6,640 nucleotides of DNA from Flavobacteriales bacterium (GCA_003456455.1 DMRV01000011.1:1-6640); one strand, 5' to 3'; counted from the stretch's first letter, positions 1-6,552 are shown. Numbers and translations: made by a program. Notes: a model not told the origin generated them from the letters alone.

Positions 1-171
1 TGCATCATGCGTAGTTAACCGAATTTCAACTCTATTGTAAACGTTTGTCCAATTGGGATGATGATTCATCTTTTCTGCCGCCAATGCAATTTTAGTCATA
101 AACCCAAATGCATGTATAAAATCGATGAACTCAAAGGTTCCTATTAAGCGATTGTCTTTCTCTTCCCACAT
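1..171 (-). CDS. 4a-hydroxytetrahydrobiopterin dehydratase (PCD/PhhB/DCoH family), 3' end cut by window edge
   Basis: Pterin-4a-carbinolamine dehydratase removes water from 4a-hydroxytetrahydrobiopterin to give quinonoid dihydrobiopterin. It is a small cytosolic enzyme that recycles the pterin cofactor of aromatic amino acid hydroxylases. Reading the minus strand from the ATG at 171-169 gives 57 codons open to the window edge. The start MWEEKDNRL and the segment FGFMTKIALAAEKMNHHPNW, followed by NVYNRV and LTTHDA, fit the family closely. The HHP motif (His38, His39) holds the family's pterin-binding/catalytic histidines, and THDA leads into the conserved helix-strand end. Family members are about 75-110 residues, so roughly a third of the protein lies beyond the window. 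The MWxE start is usual for Bacteroidota members. No Shine-Dalgarno is visible. The frame stays open upstream of the ATG, but that stretch is terminator hairpin and not protein-like. Confidence 0.87.
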   Translation of the reverse strand, partial: MWEEKDNRLIGTFEFIDFIHAFGFMTKIALAAEKMNHHPNWTNVYNRVEIRLTTHDA

Positions 172-183
172 AGCTGTGAAAGT

Positions 184-224
184 AAAAACAAAAAGAGTGT
201 TCGAATAATTCAAACACCCTTTAT
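184..224 (-). terminator. Rho-independent terminator of the 245-1504 gene
   Basis: On the minus strand, 20 bases after the TAA at 247-245, the arm AAAGGGTGTTTGAA pairs with TTCGAACACTCTTT over a TTA loop. This makes a 14-bp stem with two G-U wobbles and no mismatch, followed by the T-rich TTGTTTTTA. Read on the plus strand the two wobbles become A/C mismatches and the tail is less T-rich, so the hairpin is oriented for leftward transcription. It ends only about 12 bases before the ATG of the pterin dehydratase gene. Confidence 0.85.
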
Positions 225-244
225 CATCATTTAACCAATTGAAT

Positions 245-1144
245 TTAAGAGCTGATTCGCATAGTCATTATTGTTCTTCCTCCAACCGAGACAGTTCCGC
301 TACCTGACGCCTTCCTAAATCGCACCTTAAGTGTTCCGCTGTTTACCACATCTACTACAGTGATTAAAGTTGCTATTCCTGGAGAATTAGTACCAGGTTT
401 TATTTTTCGCACAGAAGAAGTAACCGTAGCTCCGTCAACATAGAAAGAGAATTCGCCAACGGTGTTTCCATTATTTACGCTCATATCACAATTAAATTGA
501 AATATGTATCGTCCAGGCTCCACCGATAGTATCATACCAGAAAGGTCGGTGTAAGATGTAGAACTTGAACTTTGAGCGCTACTACTACTACCAACGGCAC
601 GGGTAATCTCATCAAGTGCACCAGTGACAGCTTCTGTAATATCTTGAGTAGAAAGATCCCCTTGAGCATCCGCAACAACCATTCTGGTACCGCTACCTGC
701 CAAGTCTGTGATTCTTGCACCACCAGCAACTTCAAGCTCGTTAGAAGGATTGGTAACGCCAATTCCCATTCTTCCATCAGATGTAATGCGAACTTTTTCA
801 CTTAATCCCGAACCATCTGTGCCTCCTGAGTTGGTATATAAGATTAACGCACCTTTTTCTCCATCATCCTCTGTTAAACCACCGATACGACTAACGATAT
901 ACTCAGTAGATATATCACTATCATAATTCATTAAATCAATAAATGCCGAAACATTATTTTGACTTCTAGTACCAGACACCTGAATACCCCCACTTTTCCC
1001 CCCTTGTGATTGGTCAAACCTAGCCAACACCTGATCTGAAGATGTTATTGGTCCTGCATTAACCCCAACAGACGATAGGTCAAAAGGAAAGGAAGGATCT
1101 TCTACTCCGAAACCAACTTTTCCATCGTTTGTTATTTTAATTCC
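245..1144 (-). pseudogene. C-terminal part of a secreted GIGT-repeat surface/fibre-like protein, cut off by an in-frame stop
   Basis: This is the continuation, in the same frame, of the secreted protein whose first 119 codons are at 1504-1145. It has 299 codons and ends at TAA 247-245. Directly after the stop it reads GIKITNDGKVGFGVEDPS, and about 85 residues later ITSDGRMGIGVTNPSNELEV. These are two copies of a motif whose first form, QNVGIGTSNFTPESG, starts the mature protein. Then come a short heptad-like stretch (DITEAVTGALDEITRAV), a Ser-rich linker (SSSSAQSSSS, encoded partly by a short triplet array), and about 100 residues of beta-rich sequence ending MTMRISS. The end resembles the compact beta-sandwich tips of trimeric fibres; this is inference. 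No C-terminal type IX sorting domain or S74 peptidase domain is seen. The only long-frame start is GTG at 1030, inside the domain and without a signal peptide, so independent export is unlikely. The lack of other damage points to a recent lesion, a sequence error or readthrough. Confidence 0.72.
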
Positions 1145-1147
1145 TTA
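1145..1147 (-). other. In-frame TAA stop splitting the surface protein gene
   Basis: On the minus strand the codons are GAT GGC GGC AAC TAA GGA ATT AAA ATA ACA. The distance from the ATG at 1504 to the GTG at 1030 is 474 bases, exactly 158 codons, so the two halves share one frame and no frameshift is needed. One substitution from GAA (Glu), CAA (Gln) or AAA (Lys) explains the TAA. The junction SNDGGN / GIKITNDGKVGFG reads as one continuous motif with one residue missing. Confidence 0.85.
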
Positions 1148-1504
1148 GTTGCCGCCATCGTTGCTCAACCAAAAATCATCTAACTGAATATTGGTCTCCG
1201 CAGTATGGCTTCCAAAGTTATCGGCACCACCAGCTCCACCAAATGGCATCCAAGCAGAGCCATCGTAATATTTAAATCCTTTGGTTCCGTTAGTTTGATA
1301 AACCAATAATCCTTCTGTAGGACCAGAAATCCCTGACAACTGACTCAAAGACATTCTAGGCATTAGAAATCCTGAAGTAGTAGATCGCAACTCAAGCAAT
1401 GCGCCTGATTCAGGTGTAAAATTGCTTGTTCCAATACCTACATTCTGCGCAAAGACAGATGCCGTAAATCCAACTATTAATATTGTAAGTAAACGTTTTT
1501 TCAT
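1145..1504 (-). CDS. Secreted surface protein, N-terminal part (119 aa, ends at premature TAA)
   Basis: The product starts MKKRLLTILIVGFTASVFAQ, a clear Sec signal peptide: Lys-Lys-Arg, a hydrophobic core at residues 5-18, and a likely cut after Ala19 (V-F-A before Gln20). The mature start NVGIGT is followed by ALLELRSTTSGFLMPRM at about 37-53 and by GLLVYQTNGTKGFKYYDGSAWMPFGG. These segments recur in secreted proteins of Bacteroidota, where they precede fibre-like or adhesin-like domains; their function is not established. The ATG at 1504 is chosen because it gives the signal peptide. No Shine-Dalgarno is seen close to it. As annotated the product would be a short exported protein ending at SNDGGN, but this looks like the first quarter of a protein of about 419 residues that resumes beyond the stop. 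Alone it lacks the beta-rich C-terminal domain and would probably be non-functional. The divergent neighbour is a helicase gene. Confidence 0.75.
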   Translation of the reverse strand: MKKRLLTILIVGFTASVFAQNVGIGTSNFTPESGALLELRSTTSGFLMPRMSLSQLSGISGPTEGLLVYQTNGTKGFKYYDGSAWMPFGGAGGADNFGSHTAETNIQLDDFWLSNDGGN

Positions 1505-1554
1505 TTTAATCTAGGTTATGCGGTCAAGAGATTCTTCAACGCGTTCCTTTATCT

Positions 1555-1587
1555 CAGAGTTAGTTTTTTGAGTCTATTCTCGACAAA
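1555..1587 (-). promoter_or_regulatory. Possible Bacteroidota-type promoter for the surface protein gene
   Basis: On the minus strand TTTG (1587-1584) is followed after 21 bases by TAACTCTG (1562-1555), one base off the TAnnTTTG consensus for the -7 element of this phylum. The predicted transcript would start about 45 bases before the ATG at 1504. The motifs are short, so chance matches in AT-rich DNA are likely. Confidence 0.27.
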
Positions 1588-1603
1588 CGACACACTAGTT
1601 TTG
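1567..1603 (+). promoter_or_regulatory. Possible Bacteroidota-type promoter for the helicase gene
   Basis: TAGTTTTG at 1596-1603 matches the TAnnTTTG -7 consensus exactly and lies about 50 bases before the TTG start at 1654. The nearest upstream TTTG (1567-1570) is 25 bases away, slightly longer than the usual spacing. The rest of the 149-base divergent spacer (1505-1653) shows no other strong signal; it must hold control elements for both directions. Confidence 0.33.
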
Positions 1604-1653
1604 GATGACTTGGTTTTTTACTTAGACCATCTATTAGTTTTACCCGACCAAAT

Positions 1654-3084
1654 TTGATCTCTGCAAAAACAACATACGACCGTCTCATCTCTGAGCTGCC
1701 CTTTAAGCCTACCGTTGGGCAGGAGGGGTTCGTTTATCAGCTTTCAGAATTCCTGACTGAAAAGAATGTCGGGAAGGTGTTTCTGCTACGCGGATATGCT
1801 GGAACGGGAAAAACATCTATGGTAATAAGCGTAGTTAAGACGCTAAAAACTCTGAATAGGAAATATGCTTTACTGGCCCCTACCGGCCGTGCAGCGAAGG
1901 TGCTGGCAGCCTACACGAGACAAAGGGCATTCACAATTCACAAGTTTATCTATCAGATAACCACCGATGAATTCGGAAATATTCGATTTGCGCTGCGCCA
2001 CAATCGTGGTAAGAATGCCGTAATCATAGTAGATGAAGCTTCGATGATTTCACTTGCACGAGATTCTGGGTCAGGCAGAATTCAATCCAAAAACCTCCTT
2101 TCTGATTTGATGAAATTCATGGAAGAAGGAAAGGATTGTAAACTTATCCTGATAGGAGACACAGCCCAATTACCTCCAGTTGGTTCTTCCGATAGCCCAG
2201 CTCTAGATGGCAAAGTACTTCAGTCCAACTTTCATTTTGAGCCTGAAATGCAGTACGAACTCAAAGAAGTTGTGAGGCAGGAAGCTGACTCAGGAATTCT
2301 AACAAACGCTACTGAACTGAGAAATTTGCTGATGCAAGGAGAATCAAACATCAGTTTAAAAATCAATTTTCCAGACGTTAAGGTGATTGATATGCTCGAA
2401 TTAGAAGATGAACTGAATTCGGCATACAGCAATTATGGAGAAGATAATGCAATGGTTATCACGCGTTCTAATAAAAGTGCTAATCAGTTCAATCAACAAA
2501 TTCGGCTTCGTATTAAATACATGGAGGACGAAATCGCGTCAACCGATAAATTGATGGTTGTTAAGAACAACTACTACTGGCTTCCAAAAGATTCAGGAGC
2601 TGGGTTTATCGCCAATGGCGATATGATTGAAATCATGCGTTTGGGAACGGTTGAAGAAATGCACGGCTTTCGTTTTGCAAACGCAACCATTCGCTTGATG
2701 GATTATCCAGCGGAAGACTCCTTGGATGTTAAACTGCTTCTAAACTCGTTACATGTAGAGGCTCCATCCCTACCAGATTCAGATTACGAACAGCTTTACA
2801 ACGCGGTATGTCTAAGTTATGCGCATATTCCAACACCTTCCGAACAAGCCAAGAAAATTGCTGAAGACCCTTATCACCGCGCGCTCCAAGTAAAGTTTGG
2901 ATATGCCATTACATGCCACAAGGCACAAGGTGGGCAATGGCCAGCCGTGTTCGTAGACCAAGGTTATCTAACTGAAGAAATGCTAGGTACAGAATACGTG
3001 CGTTGGCTTTATACGGCCATCACACGCGCCTCTGAAAAACTGTATCTCATAAACTTCAATGAGCAGTTTCTTTCCAACGATTAG
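1654..3084 (+). CDS. SF1B DNA helicase, RecD/Dda-like (AAA_30 N-terminus, UvrD_C_2 C-terminus)
   Basis: This is a predicted ATP-dependent 5'-3' DNA helicase of 476 residues, probably acting in repair or recombination in the cytoplasm. Visible motifs in order are: Walker A GYAGTGKT (47-54); motif Ia LLAPTGRAAKVL (73-84); Walker B VIIVDEAS (123-130, Asp127-Glu128); motif III LIGDTAQLPPVG (166-177); motif IV VVRQ (206-209); YAITCHKAQGGQW (417-429), the UvrD_C_2 signature; and motif VI YTAITRAS (453-460) with Arg458 as the likely arginine finger. It has the length of the stand-alone RecD-like helicases of Bacteroidota and lacks the long N-terminal region of RecD2. The start is TTG: an in-frame TGA at 1606-1608 limits upstream extension, no ATG lies between it and Walker A, and a later GTG would remove conserved residues such as LPFKPTVGQ. 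No Shine-Dalgarno is visible. The gene is divergent from the surface protein gene and converges on clpX. The fold and helicase activity are secure; the cellular role is inferred. Confidence 0.92.
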   Translation: MISAKTTYDRLISELPFKPTVGQEGFVYQLSEFLTEKNVGKVFLLRGYAGTGKTSMVISVVKTLKTLNRKYALLAPTGRAAKVLAAYTRQRAFTIHKFIYQITTDEFGNIRFALRHNRGKNAVIIVDEASMISLARDSGSGRIQSKNLLSDLMKFMEEGKDCKLILIGDTAQLPPVGSSDSPALDGKVLQSNFHFEPEMQYELKEVVRQEADSGILTNATELRNLLMQGESNISLKINFPDVKVIDMLELEDELNSAYSNYGEDNAMVITRSNKSANQFNQQIRLRIKYMEDEIASTDKLMVVKNNYYWLPKDSGAGFIANGDMIEIMRLGTVEEMHGFRFANATIRLMDYPAEDSLDVKLLLNSLHVEAPSLPDSDYEQLYNAVCLSYAHIPTPSEQAKKIAEDPYHRALQVKFGYAITCHKAQGGQWPAVFVDQGYLTEEMLGTEYVRWLYTAITRASEKLYLINFNEQFLSND

Positions 3085-3103
3085 AAGAAAGCGTAACTGA
3101 TTA

Positions 3104-4351
3104 TTAAGCAGCCTTCAGCTTACTAATAGTAGCATTCGATAGTTTGTCTTCAGCGTAATCACGTGTAATGGTGATGTGCTTATCATCCGAAGATGGAAGT
3201 TCAAACATGGCATCAATAAGAATGGCTTCGCAAATAGACCGCAAACCCCGTGCTCCTAAGTTGAATTCCATTGCCTTTTCAACAACAAGATCAAGAACTG
3301 GTTCCTCAATTTCAAGCTCAATATCATCCATCTTAAACAGTTTCTTATACTGTTTAGTAAGTGCGTTCTTAGGCTCCGTTAGAATGCGTTTCAACGCTTC
3401 AGCATCTAAGGGATTCAAGTGTGTCACAACAGGCAAACGACCAATCAGTTCAGGAATTAATCCGAAGTTCTTGATGTCTTGCGCAGAAATGTATTGCAGT
3501 AAGTTTTCCTCGTCAATATCCTCTTTGTCATCGTGCGAAGCATAACCAATGGTCTGTTTCTTCATTCGCTTAGCAATGATTTTTTCAATGCCGTCAAATG
3601 CACCTCCACAAAGGAAAAGAATGTTCTTAGTGTCAATAGGAACCATTTTCTGTTCTGGATGCTTTCTTCCTCCTTGTGGCGGAACATTCACAATAGAACC
3701 TTCTAAAAGTTTCAATAGACCTTGCTGAACACCCTCACCAGAAACATCTCTAGTAATAGAAGCATTATCGCCTTTTCGGGCAATCTTATCTACTTCATCA
3801 ATAAAAACGATTCCTTTTTCAGCAGCAGCTTGATCATAATCGGCCGCTTGAAGTAAACGGCTCAAAATACTCTCAACATCTTCACCCACATAACCACTTT
3901 CCGTAAGTACAGTTGCATCAGCAATACAGAAAGGAACGTTCAGCATTTTAGCAATTGTTCTTGCCAAAAGGGTTTTTCCAGTACCTGTTCTTCCTACTAG
4001 GATGATGTTTGATTTTTCAACTTCAACATCAGCATTTTCTTCATCTGGTTTTTGAACCAAACGTTTGAAATGATTGTAAACCGCCACGGCCAACACTTTC
4101 TTGGCTTGATCTTGTCCAATAACAAAATCGTTCAAGAATGTTTTGATTTCAACAGGCTTAAGAACGTTCAACGATTGGTTGAGATTCTTGTCCTGTTTGC
4201 TAGCAAACTCCTCGTTTACAATCTGATATGCTTGGGCAATACAACGATCACAAATGTGACCGTTGATTCCAGCAATTAACACAGCTGTATCCTGCTTATC
4301 TCGTCCGCAGAACGAACATTTGATATTTTCTTTTTCTTTACTTGCCTTCAT
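3104..4351 (-). CDS. clpX: ATP-dependent Clp protease ATP-binding subunit ClpX
   Basis: ClpX is the hexameric AAA+ unfoldase that recognises tagged or damaged proteins, unfolds them with ATP and feeds them into the ClpP chamber. The 415 residues show the N-terminal C4 zinc-binding domain (Cys12, Cys15, Cys34, Cys37), Walker A GRTGTGKT (120-127), the pore-1 loop GYVG (153-156), Walker B VFIDEVDK (182-189), the RKH substrate loop (229-231), sensor-1 region LFLCGGAF (245-252), the ClpP-docking loop IGY (268-270, equal to the IGF of E. coli), the arginine finger in GRLP (Arg305) and sensor II GARGLR (366-371). All catalytic parts are present and the length is normal. The ATG at 4351 gives the usual short lead into the zinc domain; no Shine-Dalgarno is visible. 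It is the last gene of the tig-clpP-clpX block, 68 bases after clpP, and faces the helicase gene 19 bases away. No intrinsic terminator follows its stop. Confidence 0.98.
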   Translation of the reverse strand: MKASKEKENIKCSFCGRDKQDTAVLIAGINGHICDRCIAQAYQIVNEEFASKQDKNLNQSLNVLKPVEIKTFLNDFVIGQDQAKKVLAVAVYNHFKRLVQKPDEENADVEVEKSNIILVGRTGTGKTLLARTIAKMLNVPFCIADATVLTESGYVGEDVESILSRLLQAADYDQAAAEKGIVFIDEVDKIARKGDNASITRDVSGEGVQQGLLKLLEGSIVNVPPQGGRKHPEQKMVPIDTKNILFLCGGAFDGIEKIIAKRMKKQTIGYASHDDKEDIDEENLLQYISAQDIKNFGLIPELIGRLPVVTHLNPLDAEALKRILTEPKNALTKQYKKLFKMDDIELEIEEPVLDLVVEKAMEFNLGARGLRSICEAILIDAMFELPSSDDKHITITRDYAEDKLSNATISKLKAA

Positions 4352-4379
4352 CTGTAAACAGTTCCATTTGACATAGAAC

Positions 4380-4392
4380 GGATTTTTAATCC
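4380..4392. repeat. 13-base palindrome in the clpP-clpX spacer
   Basis: GGATT-TTT-AATCC forms a 5-bp stem with a 3-base loop, between the clpP stop and the clpX start. It could be a small hairpin in the polycistronic mRNA. It has no T-run after it on the minus strand and is too weak for a terminator. The remainder of the 68-base spacer shows no promoter motif. Confidence 0.3.
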
Positions 4393-4419
4393 CTTCTTAC
4401 GTATTCATTCAATTTAAGG

Positions 4420-5079
4420 CTATTTACCTCTAACCAGAACTTCATCAATCATACCGTAAGCCTTTGCCTCGTCTGCAGTCATCCAATAATCACGGTCAGA
4501 ATCCGCCCAAACCTTGTCATATTCCTGTCCTGAATGCGTAGCGATAATGTCGTAAAGCTCCTTTTTCAATTTCGCAATTTCTCGCGCAGTAATCTCAATA
4601 TCAGAAGCCTGTCCTTGCGCTCCACCTAAAGGTTGATGAATCATTACACGTGAGTGTTTCAACGCAGTTCTCTTACCCGTTGCACCTGCACACAAAAGAA
4701 CTGCTCCCATTGAGGCTGCCATTCCTGTGCATATAGTGCTCACATCTGGCGCGATATATTGCATCGTGTCGTAAATACCCAGTCCTGCGTATACAGAACC
4801 GCCAGGAGAATTCAAATAAATCTGAATGTCTTTTTTGTTATCTGCACTCTCTAAAAAGAGAAGTTGTGCTTGAATGATATTTGCAACTGTATCGTCAATT
4901 CCTGTTCCTAGGAAGATGATTCGATCCATCATTAAACGTGAAAACACGTCCATCTGAGCTACGTTCAACGAACGCTCTTCTATAATATACGGGGTCATAG
5001 AGCCAATTACGCTATCAAACGTAGTGCTGCTTATTCCTCTGTGCTTCGTTGCGTACTTTCTAAATTCGTTACCGTCCAT
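4420..5079 (-). CDS. clpP: ATP-dependent Clp protease proteolytic subunit ClpP
   Basis: ClpP is the barrel-shaped serine peptidase (two heptameric rings) that degrades polypeptides delivered by ClpX. The 219 residues contain the conserved MTPYIIEER near 28-36, VFSRLMMDRIIFLG (45-58), the substrate-strand segment LNSPGGSVYAGLGIYD (89-104), the nucleophile Ser123 in GMAASMG, His148 in MIHQP and the third triad residue Asp197 in SDRDYW, followed by TADEAKAYGMID. The roughly 30-residue leader before PYIIEER is longer than in E. coli but usual for Bacteroidota and may be a propeptide. The ATG at 5079 follows a purine-rich GCAGAAAGAA that could be a weak ribosome site. It sits between tig (105 bases upstream) and clpX (68 bases downstream), all in one direction, as in many bacteria. 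The catalytic triad is complete, so it should be active. Confidence 0.98.
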   Translation of the reverse strand: MDGNEFRKYATKHRGISSTTFDSVIGSMTPYIIEERSLNVAQMDVFSRLMMDRIIFLGTGIDDTVANIIQAQLLFLESADNKKDIQIYLNSPGGSVYAGLGIYDTMQYIAPDVSTICTGMAASMGAVLLCAGATGKRTALKHSRVMIHQPLGGAQGQASDIEITAREIAKLKKELYDIIATHSGQEYDKVWADSDRDYWMTADEAKAYGMIDEVLVRGK

Positions 5080-5109
5080 TTCTTTCTGCTACTTCTAGGT
5101 TTAAAACGA

Positions 5110-5151
5110 TGAATGCCGAATATCGCAATTAATGGCAACACACGGCATTCA
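5110..5151. repeat. Inverted repeat (9-bp arms, 24-base loop) in the tig-clpP spacer
   Basis: TGAATGCCG at 5110-5118 is the exact reverse complement of CGGCATTCA at 5143-5151. In the leftward tig-clpP transcript it could form a hairpin about 34 bases after the tig stop and 30 bases before the clpP start. The bases after it on the minus strand read TCGTTTTAAA, a poor T-run. It may be a partial terminator, a processing or stability element, or a protein site. It does not match CIRCE. The rest of this 105-base spacer shows no clear promoter. Confidence 0.5.
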
Positions 5152-5161
5152 ATGCATAAGA

Positions 5162-5174
5162 CAGTTTTTAACTG
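5162..5174. repeat. 13-base palindrome just after tig
   Basis: CAGTT-TTT-AACTG forms a 5-bp stem with a 3-base loop, ten bases after the tig stop on the minus strand. It lacks a following T-run, so it is not a convincing terminator. Its centre (TTTTTAA) has the same form as the 13-base palindrome in the clpP-clpX spacer. Confidence 0.3.
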
Positions 5175-5184
5175 CTAATTGTTC

Positions 5185-6552
5185 TTAGCTATTTTCTTGT
5201 GAGGCCATTTCATAGAACTTTTCGCTAGTCACCTTCTTCTCGTTAAGTGTGGCCATGCTTCTGAAAAGGTCCATCACCTTTTGATCGTAAAGTTGATCGT
5301 TCATCCTGCGAACTTCATCTTCTCGCTTCATGAATTTTTCTACCATATCGTCCATCATTTCATCATCAGCTTGCTGCATTCCGTATTGCGCAAATTGCTG
5401 CAACAGTTGTGCACGAATACCAGCTTTCAACTCAGCCATATCCACTTTAATATCTTTCTCGCGAATGATTTTATTCTGAATCAACTGCCATTTCAAACCA
5501 TCACGGTAATTCGGATATTCCTGCTCCACTTGTTCTTTAGTAGATTTCTTCTCTCCTACTGTTGTCAACCAACGCTTTAGAAATTCATCTGGAAGCTCCA
5601 CTTTTGTGTTTTTCAGAAGATTGATAACCATATCGTTTTTCAACTTCTTATCACTTTCCTGATTGAAATAAGCAGCATAATCAACCTTGATTTTCTCCTT
5701 CATTTCATCCACGTTCGTTACCGAACCATCAGGATACATTTTCTTGAAAGTCTCTTCATTTAATTCAGCGGGCTTCAAACGTTGAATTTTCTCAACTGTA
5801 ATTTTGAAGTTGCTATTTACATTCTGAAGCTCATCAGTAGTAACAGCAAGCATTGCTGCCAAATCGGTATCATTTTCAGAAAAAGATCGGTAATCAACCG
5901 TTAAGCTTTCTTCCAGTTTCTTTCCAATTAACTGCTTCTTCAAATCAGCATTTAATTTATCCAATGCAACGCTTGAACTATTTAGAATACCGCTTTCTTT
6001 GATGCTTCCATCTTCATTCAGCTCAACCCACTGAACCTTCACCAAGTCGTTATCAGCAATCGTATCGTGCTCAACCATTTCTCCTGTGCGCTGAGAAATA
6101 TTCTCCAAAGAACTTTCAATGTCTTTGTCGGTAGCTTCAATTTTGAACAAATCGAACTTGAAGTTTTTCCCTAAATCCAAATCAATTTTTGGAGCAAGAC
6201 CGAGATCATACGTGAATTCCATGTCAGCTGGATTTTCAAAATCTGCAACTGGCTTCACTTCTTCTGACGGAAGTGGATTCCCAAGAATCTCCAACTTCTC
6301 AGTTTCGATGTACTCGTACAATTTATTGCCGAGCATCTTGTTTACCTCGTCTACCAAAATAGACGGGCCATACATTTTCTTCACTACGCCAACTGGCACT
6401 TTTCCTGGACGGAAACCTGGCATATTGGCCTTACGTGCTTGCTCCTTCAGCGTTTTTTCAACCTGTGGCTGGTAGTCTGCTGGCGCTAGCTTGATTGTTA
6501 CCCTTGCATTTAGATTATCAATGCTCTCTTTGGTAATATTCATTGTACTCAT
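5185..6552 (-). CDS. tig: Trigger factor (ribosome-associated chaperone)
   Basis: Trigger factor binds the ribosome at the tunnel exit and shields nascent chains. The 455 residues show an N-terminal ribosome-binding domain (about 1-120) with the docking loop GFRPGKVP (46-53), a PPIase-position domain (about 155-258), and a long helical C-terminal chaperone region (about 110-150 and 262-455) ending in the family's charged helices (DEMMDDMVEKFMKRE, near 397-411). The middle domain is diverged: where classical FKBP-type trigger factors have IPGFE, this one reads NADLKK near 201-206, so prolyl isomerase activity is doubtful. This divergence is, to my knowledge, common in Bacteroidota. Two ATGs are possible: 6552 (MSTMNITKE) and 6543 (MNITKE); the second matches the usual start of relatives. 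No Shine-Dalgarno is seen at either. It is the first gene of tig-clpP-clpX and starts 27 bases after the T-run of a tRNA terminator. Confidence 0.97.
   Translation of the reverse strand: MSTMNITKESIDNLNARVTIKLAPADYQPQVEKTLKEQARKANMPGFRPGKVPVGVVKKMYGPSILVDEVNKMLGNKLYEYIETEKLEILGNPLPSEEVKPVADFENPADMEFTYDLGLAPKIDLDLGKNFKFDLFKIEATDKDIESSLENISQRTGEMVEHDTIADNDLVKVQWVELNEDGSIKESGILNSSSVALDKLNADLKKQLIGKKLEESLTVDYRSFSENDTDLAAMLAVTTDELQNVNSNFKITVEKIQRLKPAELNEETFKKMYPDGSVTNVDEMKEKIKVDYAAYFNQESDKKLKNDMVINLLKNTKVELPDEFLKRWLTTVGEKKSTKEQVEQEYPNYRDGLKWQLIQNKIIREKDIKVDMAELKAGIRAQLLQQFAQYGMQQADDEMMDDMVEKFMKREDEVRRMNDQLYDQKVMDLFRSMATLNEKKVTSEKFYEMASQENS

Noticed and set aside
532..926. Open frames on both strands inside the surface protein gene
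   Set aside because: They overlap the same stretch in other frames, and their translations show no domain or composition of a real protein, while the -245..1504 frame has clear motifs.
1605..1625. Six-codon frame (MTWFFT) in the helicase leader
   Set aside because: Very short, out of frame, no ribosome site; could be a leader peptide only with further support, which is absent.
3168..3545. Plus-strand open frame antisense to clpX (also 4052-4279)
   Set aside because: Ser-rich, motif-free mirror translations of the strongly conserved clpX frame.
3542..3550. IGY instead of IGF in the ClpP-docking loop of ClpX
   Set aside because: A Tyr at this place is usual in Bacteroidota ClpX and is not a sign of lost ClpP binding.
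3968..3994. Unusual Arg in the ClpX Walker A (GRTGTGKT instead of GPTGTGKT)
   Set aside because: The second position varies among ClpX proteins of this phylum, and the Lys-Thr and all other catalytic parts are present.
4352..4361. CTGT-AA-ACAG mini-palindrome next to the clpX start
   Set aside because: Four-base arms occur often by chance; no further support.
5080..5184. Heat-shock CIRCE operator before clpP
   Set aside because: The inverted repeat found there does not match the CIRCE arms (TTAGCACTC / GAGTGCTAA) or their 9-base spacing.
5281..6475. Plus-strand open frames antisense to tig (5281-5580 and 6119-6475)
   Set aside because: They mirror the tig coding frame and show no recognisable domain.
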